In this document: piece by piece, positions 32,058 to 39,777 of the stretch | How positions within the stretch are numbered: position 1 is the stretch's first letter | Layout: each line of letters starts with the position of its first letter | Assembly: GCF_003994255.1 (NCBI RefSeq) | Contig: NZ_ML133855.1 | Span: 1 to 64,000 of the forward strand | Length of the DNA stretch: 64,000 nt | Direction of reading: 5' to 3' | Origin: Brachybacterium paraconglomeratum | GTDB taxonomy: Bacteria > Actinomycetota > Actinomycetes > Actinomycetales > Dermabacteraceae | Notes under the pieces: generated by a model | Database searches by the model: none | Told to the model about the DNA's origin: nothing | Seen by the model: only the letters and a program-made list of their open reading frames with translations | Program-made: the position numbers and the translations under genes

Positions 32058-33893
32058 ATGCAGACCGTTCCCCCGACCACCGCTCCCGCCCCGGCACCCG
32101 CCGGCGACAGGCGGGCGGACCCCGTGATCCGCGTGAAGGACCTGTCCTTCCGCTACCCGGGCACCGACCGAGACACCCTGCGCAACGTCGACCTCACCGT
32201 CGAGCGGGGCGACTTCGTGGCGGTGGTCGGGGGCAACGGCTCCGCCAAGACCACCCTGTGCAAGACCTTCAACGGCCTCGTCCCGCACTACTGGAGCGGC
32301 GACTTCGCCGGGTCCGTGCACGTGGACGGGGTCGACACCTGGGACTCGTCCGTCGCGGAGCTCTCCAGCCGTGTCGGCTACGTCTACCAGGACTTCCAGA
32401 ACCAGCTGGTGCGTCCGACGGTCCGCGACGAGGTCGCCTTCGGACCCCTGAACTTCGGTCACGCTGACTACCGCGAGCGCACCGACGAGGCCCTCGAGCA
32501 CCTGGGCATCGCCCACCTGCGCGACCAGTTCGTCTGGCAGCTCTCCGGCGGCCAGTCCCATCTCGTGGCCCTCGCCGCGGTGCTCGCCCTGCGCCCCGAG
32601 GTGATCGTGGTCGACGAACCGGTCGCCGAGCTCGACCCGGCCCGGGCGCGGGAGATCTACCTGCGACTGCGCGAGCTCAACGAGCGCGACGGCATCACCG
32701 TGATCACCATCGAGCACCACGCCGAGTTCATCGCGGAGTTCGCCCGCTCCGTGGTGCTCATGGCCGACGGCGCGCCCGTCTGGCACCTGCCCGTGCAGGA
32801 GGCGATGGACCGCCACGAGGACCTCGCCGCCCACGGAGTCCCCGCCCCGGACGCGGTTGCGCTCTCGGCAGCGGCCGGTGCGCGGCCGGTCGCGCTCGAC
32901 GTCCCCTCCGCCGCCGCGGCCCTGCGGCCCGTCGTGCGGGAACGGCCGACGGGGGAGCGGCCGACGGGGGCCGACGCCCCTGAGGGCGCCGATCCCGCGC
33001 CCGTCGTCGACACCGCCGACCAGACTGCCGGGGCCGAGCACGCGCCCGCTGCGCCCGCTGCGCCCGTCGCGTCCGCCGAGATCGTCGCGACGCTGCGCGG
33101 CGTCCGCCACGGCTACCGCTCCGTCGCAGGCGGCCTCTCCACCGTCCTCGACAACCTCGACCTGGACCTGCGCGCGGGGGAGCGCATCGCCCTGGTCGGC
33201 ACCAACGGCGCCGGCAAGACCACGCTGATGAAGCTGCTGACCGGGCTGATCGTGCCCCGCGCCGGCACCGTCACGGTCGACGGGATCGACACCCGCACCC
33301 GCTCCGCCGCGACGATGGCCGACCACGTCTCCTACCTCTACCAGCACCCGCAGCAGATGTTCCTCAAGGACACCGTGCGCGAGGACATCGCCCTGTTCCC
33401 CCGCGGCCGGAAGGTGCCCGACGCCGAGGCGATCGTGGAGAGGATCATCGAGGAGGTGGGGCTCTCCGCCCTCGCGGACCGTGACGGACGCTCCCTCTCC
33501 GGCGGCCAGCAGCGCCGCGCGACGCTCGGCATCGGCCTGGCCATGCGGCCCTCGCTGCTGCTCCTGGACGAGCCGACATCGAGCCTCGACATCCGCTCCC
33601 GCGACGACGTCACCGCGATGCTCGCCGCGCTCGCCGAGACCGTGCGCTGCGCCGTCGTCGCCACCCACGACATGGAGCTCGTCGCCACCTGGGCGAGCCG
33701 CGTCCTCGTGCTCGACCAGGGGAAGGTGCTCGCCGACGTCACCCCGCGCGAGCTCTTCTCCCGCCCCGAGCTCACCGCCCGCACCCGGCTGGTCCCGCCG
33801 CAGGCCGCCCGCATCGCGCTCGAGCTGGGACTGGACCCGCTGCCCCTGACCGCGGCCGAGCTGCGGGCCTGGCTGCCGAAGGAGGTGCGCTGA
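32058..33893 (+). CDS. Fused ECF transporter ATPase (A-A')
   Basis: 611 residues; ATG with CGGAGA upstream. The first ABC domain (about 22-260) has Walker A VVGGNGSAKTT, where Ala replaces the usual Gly before Lys, then QDFQNQLVRPTVRDEVAFGP (ECF-type Q-loop), LSGGQ, and Walker B VIVVDEP. The second (about 335-570) has Walker A GTNGAGKTT, QHPQQMFLKDTVREDIALFP, LSGGQQRR and LLLLDEPTSSLD with His in VVATHDME. A disordered linker of about 70 residues joins them. It powers the S/T modules encoded on either side. The gene overlaps the T component gene by one base, so they are coupled. Confidence 0.93.
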   Translation: MQTVPPTTAPAPAPAGDRRADPVIRVKDLSFRYPGTDRDTLRNVDLTVERGDFVAVVGGNGSAKTTLCKTFNGLVPHYWSGDFAGSVHVDGVDTWDSSVAELSSRVGYVYQDFQNQLVRPTVRDEVAFGPLNFGHADYRERTDEALEHLGIAHLRDQFVWQLSGGQSHLVALAAVLALRPEVIVVDEPVAELDPARAREIYLRLRELNERDGITVITIEHHAEFIAEFARSVVLMADGAPVWHLPVQEAMDRHEDLAAHGVPAPDAVALSAAAGARPVALDVPSAAAALRPVVRERPTGERPTGADAPEGADPAPVVDTADQTAGAEHAPAAPAAPVASAEIVATLRGVRHGYRSVAGGLSTVLDNLDLDLRAGERIALVGTNGAGKTTLMKLLTGLIVPRAGTVTVDGIDTRTRSAATMADHVSYLYQHPQQMFLKDTVREDIALFPRGRKVPDAEAIVERIIEEVGLSALADRDGRSLSGGQQRRATLGIGLAMRPSLLLLDEPTSSLDIRSRDDVTAMLAALAETVRCAVVATHDMELVATWASRVLVLDQGKVLADVTPRELFSRPELTARTRLVPPQAARIALELGLDPLPLTAAELRAWLPKEVR

Positions 33894-34717
33894 TGGCGCG
33901 CAAGACCCACGACGTGCTCAGCGTCGACTGGATCCGGCTCGAGCTGCTGCGCACCGCGTACTCCACCCGCGGCGGGCTGTTCTCGCGGATGGATCCGCGG
34001 ATCGTGCTGGCCTGGTACCTGCTGATGGCGATCGCGCCCTGGCTCACCCATGACACCGGCGTGCTGCTGGTTCTCTTCGCGCTCGGCGTCGTCTCCGTGG
34101 CCCTCGCCCGGGTGGGGCCGCTGGTGCTGGGGCTGTTTCTCATCGGCCTGCTCGGCAACGTGATCGGCCTGTTCGTGGCGTCGTTCCTGTTCGGCGGGAA
34201 CCTCGACACCCTCGTCGCGCTCGCCGAGCTGAACCTCAAGCTCGGCGCCGTCTCCATGGCGTCGATGGCGGCGTTCGTGTCACTGGACCCGGAGAAGCTC
34301 TCCGACGCGCTGCTGTGGTTCCGCGCCCCCGAGCTGCTCGCCTTCGGCGTCAGCTACGGCTATCGGATGCTGCCGATCCTGGTGGACGAGTACGTGACCG
34401 TCTTCGAGGGGCAGCGCCTGCGGCACGCGCCGGTGGAGAGACCGGGCCTGCTGGGGTGGCGGGTGATGGGTCAGTGGTGCGTCCTCGCCGTCACCGCGTT
34501 CTACCCGATCATGCTCAACACCGCCAAGAACGTGCGCACGACGGTCGAGGCGCTCGAGACGCGCGGCTTCACCTACGGTGCCTCGAACCCCGCCGGACGT
34601 TCGCTGCGGCTGGCCTACCTGCGCGTCTCGGCGCTGGACCTCGCCGTGCTGCTCGCGACCGCGGCGCTCGTCGTCGCCGCCTTCCCGCTTGGCGCGCGGA
34701 TCCCGTGGCTCGGGTGA
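33893..34717 (+). CDS. ecfT: ECF transporter transmembrane (T) component
   Basis: 274 residues. About five to six membrane segments follow FSRMDPRIVLAWYLLMAIAP, the usual EcfT opening (DPR). The cytoplasmic coupling helices contain EALETRGF, a version of the Ala-Arg-Gly coupling motif that docks on the ATPase. The ATG overlaps the preceding stop (TGATG). It links S component and ATPases in the membrane. This is the last gene of the operon; a 58-base palindrome lies 58 bases further on. Confidence 0.92.
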   Translation: MARKTHDVLSVDWIRLELLRTAYSTRGGLFSRMDPRIVLAWYLLMAIAPWLTHDTGVLLVLFALGVVSVALARVGPLVLGLFLIGLLGNVIGLFVASFLFGGNLDTLVALAELNLKLGAVSMASMAAFVSLDPEKLSDALLWFRAPELLAFGVSYGYRMLPILVDEYVTVFEGQRLRHAPVERPGLLGWRVMGQWCVLAVTAFYPIMLNTAKNVRTTVEALETRGFTYGASNPAGRSLRLAYLRVSALDLAVLLATAALVVAAFPLGARIPWLG

Positions 34718-34774
34718 GGGGCAAGGCCATCGGCTGCGGCCCGGGGCGCCCTCGTGGAGCCGGGATGGCCAGGA

Positions 34775-34832
34775 GATGGCGCAGGGGCGACCAGTATGCC
34801 TATATAGGCATAGTGGTCGCCCCTGCGCCATC
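34775..34832. repeat. Long intergenic palindrome, copy 3 (58 bases, almost perfect)
   Basis: Outer arms of 19 bases open with GATGGCGCAGGGGCGACCA and are fully complementary. After one G/G mismatch comes the perfect palindrome TATGCCTATATAGGCATA. It is between the convergent ecfT and metS genes, so termination is possible, but there is no T run and the TATG...CATA centre is shared with other copies. Confidence 0.75.
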
Positions 34833-34936
34833 GGCCGACAGGTACGGCAGTCAGGTTCAGCCGACGGGACCGGCTGGCCGGAGCGGCCGACGGGTCCGGC
34901 CGACGGGTCCGGCCGACGGGAGGCCTGCGGCTGGAG

Positions 34937-35050
34937 TCAGTCCTCCTCGGGCGCCTCGGGGTGGCTGCGGAGGTTGACGACGGCGGCGACGAGGCCGCCC
35001 CAGACGGTGACGATCGCGACGATCATCATGACGATGGCGGGGACGGACAT
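34937..35050 (-). CDS. metS: MetS-type small subunit of NSS amino acid transporter
   Basis: 37 residues: MSVPAIVMMIVAIVTVWGGL, then AAVVNLRSHPEAPEED. One membrane helix is followed by a short acidic tail, the layout of the methionine/alanine importer small subunit. The ATG is preceded by AGGAGGGA. It lies 57 bases after the NSS transporter gene on the same strand. In Corynebacterium glutamicum, MetS is needed for MetP activity; the same role is inferred here. It is below the length cut-off of most gene finders. Confidence 0.85.
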   Translation of the reverse strand: MSVPAIVMMIVAIVTVWGGLVAAVVNLRSHPEAPEED

Positions 35051-35107
35051 GATCCCTCCTGGGGAACGGGCCGGTGCGGGACCGGCGGTGAGTCGGGGAG
35101 TGACGGC

Positions 35108-36760
35108 TCAGAGGCCGGCGGGGCGCAGCTCGTGCGGCGTGGTCGCCTCGGGCGTGGTCACCAGGCCCTTGCCGGAGACGACCTCGGGGGCGATCGGGTC
35201 GCCGTCGGAGTCGGCCTTGTAGAGGTTCGAGCCGGCCGGCCACGGGATCAGCGAGAGGATCACCGCGACCACCACCAGACCGATCGCCATAAGCCAGCCG
35301 AACACGAGCACGAACCAGCCCGGGTAGCCCTCGTAGGTGCCGTCGGCCGAGAGCAGGCTGACGGTGCTGATGATCAGCGAGACGCCGAGCACGAGCGGCG
35401 CGATGATCGCCACGCACGCGTACCACCAGCGGCCGATGTGGAAGGTGCCGCGGAAGTTCAGGTGATCGCGCAGCGTGGGCATTCCGCGCACCACGAAGGC
35501 GACGATCAGCGAGGAGACCAGCGCCGCCGCGACGATGCCGTACTCGTTGGCCCACTTGTCCATCACGTCCAGCAGGGGCAGGCCCATGGTCGTGGAGAAC
35601 AGCACCGTGGAGACCACGGCGATCGGCACGCACACCAGCAGGGTCGAGGAGACGCGGGCGAGGCCGAACTTGTCCTGGACCGCCGCGATTACGACTTCCA
35701 CGATGGAGATCAGCGAGGTGAAGCCGGCCAGCACCAGCGAGCCGAAGAAGAGCACGCCGATCAGCGCGCCGGCCGGGGCCTCGGAGATGATCGTCGGGAA
35801 GGCGATGAACGCGAGGCCCACACCGGCGACGACCACCTCGTCGATCGCGACGCCCTGGGCCTGCGCCATGAAGCCCAGCGCCGAGAACACGCCGATGCCG
35901 CACAGGATCTCGAAGCTCGAGTTCGCGAAGCCGACCACCAGGCCGGAGCCGGTGAGATCGGTCTTCTTCTTCAGGTACGAGGAGTAGGTGAGCATGATGC
36001 CGAACGCCACCGAGAGGGAGAAGAAGATCTGCCCGTAGGCGGCGATCCACACTCCCGGGTCCGCGAGCGCGGCCCAGTTCGGGCGGAAGAAGGCGTCCAG
36101 GCCGTCGATCGCGCCGGGCAGGAACAGCGAGCGGACCACCAGGATGATGAACATGACGACCAGCAGCGGGATGAAGACGACCGAGCTGGCCGCGATGCCC
36201 TTCTGCACGCCGAGAGCCATCACCACGATCACCGTGATCCACACCGCCAGCATGGAGATCAGCACCGCGGGGACGTAGTCGAAGGAGACCGCCACGTCGG
36301 CCCCGCCGAGCGCCTGTGTGTACTCGCCGAAGAAGCCGGCCGCCCCGTCGGGGTGGGAGTCCCAGCGCTGGTCGAGGGAGAAGATCGTGTAGTTCGTCGC
36401 CCACGCCAGGATCAGCGCGTAGTACAGCGCGATGATCAGGGCGATCAGCACCTGCCACCAGCCGATGAACTCGGTCCAGCGGCGGAAGCGGCGCCACGCG
36501 GCGGGGGCCGAGCCGCGCCAGCGGTGACCGATCGCGTAGTCGAGGAACAGCAGCGGGATGCCCGCGGTCAGCAGCGCGACCAGGTACGGCAGGATGAACG
36601 CGCCGCCGCCGTTGTCGTAGGCGACTGCGGGGAAGCGCCAGATGTTGCCGAGGCCGACGGCGGAGCCGATGGCCGCGAAGATGAAGGCGGTGCGGCCGCG
36701 GAACGCACCGCGATCGGCGCTCTGGGTGGCGGCGCCGGCGGACGGGGTTGGTGCACTCAC
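35108..36760 (-). CDS. metP: Sodium-dependent NSS family amino acid transporter (MetP-like)
   Basis: 550 residues from a GTG (GGAGG upstream). Helix 1 has the sodium/substrate motif IGSAVGLGNIWRFP, followed by NGGGAFILPYLVAL. About twelve membrane segments are predicted. Sodium-driven import of methionine or alanine is inferred from the adjacent small subunit gene; NSS specificity cannot be read from sequence alone. The C-terminal tail after the last helix is about 45 residues. Transcription probably starts in the 340-base region upstream, where I find no clear promoter or riboswitch. Confidence 0.9.
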   Translation of the reverse strand: MSAPTPSAGAATQSADRGAFRGRTAFIFAAIGSAVGLGNIWRFPAVAYDNGGGAFILPYLVALLTAGIPLLFLDYAIGHRWRGSAPAAWRRFRRWTEFIGWWQVLIALIIALYYALILAWATNYTIFSLDQRWDSHPDGAAGFFGEYTQALGGADVAVSFDYVPAVLISMLAVWITVIVVMALGVQKGIAASSVVFIPLLVVMFIILVVRSLFLPGAIDGLDAFFRPNWAALADPGVWIAAYGQIFFSLSVAFGIMLTYSSYLKKKTDLTGSGLVVGFANSSFEILCGIGVFSALGFMAQAQGVAIDEVVVAGVGLAFIAFPTIISEAPAGALIGVLFFGSLVLAGFTSLISIVEVVIAAVQDKFGLARVSSTLLVCVPIAVVSTVLFSTTMGLPLLDVMDKWANEYGIVAAALVSSLIVAFVVRGMPTLRDHLNFRGTFHIGRWWYACVAIIAPLVLGVSLIISTVSLLSADGTYEGYPGWFVLVFGWLMAIGLVVVAVILSLIPWPAGSNLYKADSDGDPIAPEVVSGKGLVTTPEATTPHELRPAGL

Positions 36761-37101
36761 GATGAGCCTCCGGGTGAGCTGCGCCGGTCACGGCGCGGGG
36801 GAGAGAGGTCGACGACGTCGGCGACCCGGGGAAGATGCGCCGCCTGAGGGGACGACGGCACGACGGCCGCGGGAGACGGCCCTGGACCGCAGGGATGGGC
36901 GGTCCGACGCACGGCGCGGTGCGGGATCGCCGCGGGGCACCGTGGGGGGATCGTACCGTCCAGAGGGATGGACGCGCGCGGAGCGGAGTTGACCGCCGGG
37001 TCGTGCCCCGTGCGGCGAATCGGGCGCGGTACCGCACCGCGCCGGCCCGGCCCGGGACGCGACGGGGCGTCGCTACGCCGAGGGACCGGGCCTGCCCCGG
37101 G
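36761..37101. other. Intergenic region between the PTS IIC gene and metP
   Basis: No gene. It must hold the metP promoter and the end of the PTS transcript. I see no S-box-like or other riboswitch fold. The only clear structure is the hairpin at 37023-37043. Confidence 0.5.
37023..37043 (-). terminator. Short GC hairpin downstream of the PTS operon
   Basis: GGCGCGGT and ACCGCGCC arms with a five-base loop, about 60 bases after the IIC stop. There is no T run; weak support. Confidence 0.35.
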
Positions 37102-38694
37102 TCAGTCGGCGGGCGGCGGCGGGGGCGTCGGCGCGCCGACGGGCGGGGCGACCCGGGGATGGGTCGTCCCCGAGCGGGCGGCGGTGCGGCCGTCGGCCGC
37201 GGCACCCGACGACTCGCCGGCACGGCCGTCCGCTCCCGTCCCCGCAGCGGCGCCGACGGGGACGCGGGCGGGCGAGGGGTCCCAGCCGCCGTCGACCACG
37301 CGGCGCTGCATGAGGATCGCGGCTCCCAGGAGCACGGCGCCCAGCACGATCAGCAGGACGATGCCGGGCAGCACCCCGGTGCGCGCCGAGTAGCCGATGA
37401 GGATGCCGAACCAGCCGAAGTCGGTGTCGCCGAAGGTGGTGTTCGCGGAGCCGAAGGTGCCCAGCACCTTCAGCAGCAGCGCCGGCAGGAAGGTGACCAG
37501 CAGGCCGTTGACGAATCCGCCCGCGACCGCGCCGCGTCGGCCGCCGGTGGCGTTGCCGTACACGCCCGCGGCGCCGCCGGTGAAGAAGTGCGGGACCAGG
37601 CCCGGCAGGATCAGCGCGAGGCCGAGCACCGGGCCGAGCCACACGCCGAGCACCAGCAGGCCCACGAGGCCGCCCGCGAAGCTCGACAGGAACCCGATCA
37701 ACACCGCGTTCTGGGCGTAGGGGAACACGATCGGGGCGTCGAGGGCCGGGATCGCGCCGGGCACGACCTTCGCGGCGATGCCCTGGAAGGCGGGGACGAG
37801 CTCGCCGAGGATCGTGCGCACGCCGAACAGGATCACCGCGACCGCGATGCCGAACTGCAGACCCTGGGTCACCGACTGCATGAGGTAGTTGCCCACCCCC
37901 GTCGCCCCGCCCTCGAAGGCGCCGAAGGCGGTCTCCTGCCCGGCCCGCGCGAGATACGCGACGGCGACCACGAGGTACATCAGCACCATCGACAGAGCGG
38001 TGGCGACCATGGAGTCGCGCAGGAAGCGGAGCGACTCGGGGACCTTGAGGTCCTCGGTGGAGCGGCTCTTCCCCTTCGGGTCGACGAGTCGGCCGACGGC
38101 GCCGGCGGCGATGTAGCCCGCCGTGCCGAAGTGACCGATCGCGATCGAGTCGTCCCCGGTGATCCGCCGGGTCCAGGGCTGGGCGAGAGCGGGCAGGGAG
38201 ACCATGAGGATGCCCAGCAGCAGCGCGCCGAGCACCACCACGACCACGGTGGGCATCCCGGCCGAGGCCATCACGATCGTGATCAGGGTGGCCATGAACA
38301 GCAGGTGGTGACCGGTGAGGAAGACGTAGCGCAGCGGCGTGAAGCGGGCGAGCAGGATCGCGACCACGAAGCCGAGGATCATCAGCCACGCGACCTGGGC
38401 GCCGAACTCCTCCTGCGCGATGCCCGCGATCGCCTCGTTGGTCGGGACCACGCCCTGGGCGCCGAGCGCGCCCTGGATCATCACCCCCAGCGGGGTGAGG
38501 GAGGCGGTGACGAGCGTGGCGCCGGCGCCGATGAGCAGGAAGCCGAGCACGGCCTTCAGCGCACCGCCGGCCACCTGCCCGGCGGACTTGCGCAGGGCGA
38601 TCAGGCCGATCGCGGTGATGATGCCGATGAGATAGGCGGGGACGGAGAGCACCTCGTTGACGAGGAACTCGGCGATCGTGACGAGCACGTTCAT
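37102..38694 (-). CDS. ulaA: PTS transporter subunit IIC, ascorbate (UlaA/SgaT) family
   Basis: 530 residues with about eleven membrane segments. Signature stretches include FLLIGAGATLVTASLTPLG near 50, TGHHLLFMATLITIVMASAG near 127 and FFTGGAAGVYGNATGGRRGA near 395, as in UlaA. The last 70 residues are an Ala/Pro/Gly-rich cytoplasmic extension not found in typical UlaA (about 465 residues). The start is preceded by GGAGAAG. It forms an operon with the IIA-IIB gene upstream and imports and phosphorylates a sugar or sugar acid; L-ascorbate is the family's known substrate but no ula catabolic genes are in this window. Confidence 0.9.
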   Translation of the reverse strand: MNVLVTIAEFLVNEVLSVPAYLIGIITAIGLIALRKSAGQVAGGALKAVLGFLLIGAGATLVTASLTPLGVMIQGALGAQGVVPTNEAIAGIAQEEFGAQVAWLMILGFVVAILLARFTPLRYVFLTGHHLLFMATLITIVMASAGMPTVVVVVLGALLLGILMVSLPALAQPWTRRITGDDSIAIGHFGTAGYIAAGAVGRLVDPKGKSRSTEDLKVPESLRFLRDSMVATALSMVLMYLVVAVAYLARAGQETAFGAFEGGATGVGNYLMQSVTQGLQFGIAVAVILFGVRTILGELVPAFQGIAAKVVPGAIPALDAPIVFPYAQNAVLIGFLSSFAGGLVGLLVLGVWLGPVLGLALILPGLVPHFFTGGAAGVYGNATGGRRGAVAGGFVNGLLVTFLPALLLKVLGTFGSANTTFGDTDFGWFGILIGYSARTGVLPGIVLLIVLGAVLLGAAILMQRRVVDGGWDPSPARVPVGAAAGTGADGRAGESSGAAADGRTAARSGTTHPRVAPPVGAPTPPPPPAD

Positions 38695-38757
38695 GGTTCT
38701 TCTCCGGGGAGTGGGGACGGGGGAGGGGTGGCCGACAGGTCGGAGAGGGCGGATGCG

Positions 38758-39594
38758 TCAGACGGCGTAGATACGGCGCAGGGCCGCGTCGATCTCCGCC
38801 TGCGAGGTGAAGTTCTCGATCACCTCGACGCGCACGCCGACCTCGCCGAGGGTGTCCGCGATCGCACCGGAGGTGAGGATCGCGTCGGAGTCCTTGGCGC
38901 GGCCCTTCGCAGAGATCGTGTCGGTGGCCTGCACGTCCAGGTGCGAGGACCAGCCCCAGCGGTCCAGCACCTGCTCGGCCGTGTTCTTCAGGAACAGGCT
39001 CGTGCCCAGCCCGTTCCCGCACACCGTGAGCAGGAGCTTCTTCGAGGGGACGGCGTCGGCATCGACCATGGCGCCCGTGCCGGAGCCGGTGTCGGTCCCG
39101 GCCCCGGACCGGGAGTCCTCTGCCGACCTCTCGCCCGGACCAGCGCCGTCGGCCCCGAGAGCTGCGAGCACGTCCTCTCGCGTCCGCGCCGCGTCGAGCA
39201 GGGAACGGCGGGCCGGGTCGGCGAGCACCCCGGCGAGGGCCGCGAGCGCCTCGCGGTGCGCGGAGCTGTCCGCCGCAGCCAGCGCCATGACCAGCGTGAC
39301 GGGGTCGTTGGCCGCGTTGCCGAAGGCGATCGGCTCCGCCAGGCGCACGAACGACATCCCCGTGCGATGCACCGACTCGTCGGGCCGGGAATGGGCGAGC
39401 GCGAATCCCGGGGCGACGACGATGTAGGGGCCGTGCTCCTCGACGATGCGGATCATCGCCTCTGTGTAGGCGGGGTCGGTGGCGCCGGTGGAGACCAGCA
39501 GCTCGCCGGAGCGGCGTATCGCCTCGCGCCAGTCGGCGGCATCGGCGTCCAGGAGGATCGTGGACGGGGAGAGCAGTTCGCTGAGCTGTGACAT
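38758..39594 (-). CDS. PTS subunit IIA-IIB fusion, ascorbate/mannitol-fructose type
   Basis: 278 residues. The IIA domain (1-150) has the phosphorylated His in GFALAHSRPDESVH near residue 68. The IIB domain (about 187-278) starts LLLTVCGNGLGTSLFLKNT with the phospho-Cys in the P-loop CGNGLGTS, as in ascorbate-type IIB. An acidic Gly/Ser linker joins them. Phosphate passes from HPr to IIA His, then IIB Cys, then sugar carried by the IIC encoded 63 bases downstream. The IIA-IIB order replaces the separate ulaB and ulaC genes of enterobacteria. It is first in the operon. Confidence 0.9.
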   Translation of the reverse strand: MSQLSELLSPSTILLDADAADWREAIRRSGELLVSTGATDPAYTEAMIRIVEEHGPYIVVAPGFALAHSRPDESVHRTGMSFVRLAEPIAFGNAANDPVTLVMALAAADSSAHREALAALAGVLADPARRSLLDAARTREDVLAALGADGAGPGERSAEDSRSGAGTDTGSGTGAMVDADAVPSKKLLLTVCGNGLGTSLFLKNTAEQVLDRWGWSSHLDVQATDTISAKGRAKDSDAILTSGAIADTLGEVGVRVEVIENFTSQAEIDAALRRIYAV

Positions 39595-39777
39595 GTCAAG
39601 GGCCTCTTCTCACGAGGGCGGCGCGGGGCGGGATCGATACGCTACGCCTGAGCCGTCGGCGATGGGGGAGCGCGCCTGTCCCGGTGCGACGAGGCCCACC
39701 CGCCCTGCATGTCACGACCCCGCAACCGGCGGCAGGCGCGCACGAGGAGAGGGGCCCCGACCGTTACGCTCGGGCCC

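Noticed and set aside
36761..37101. S-box or other methionine riboswitch before metP
   Set aside because: No SAM riboswitch core sequences or multi-stem junction could be traced; only one short GC hairpin.
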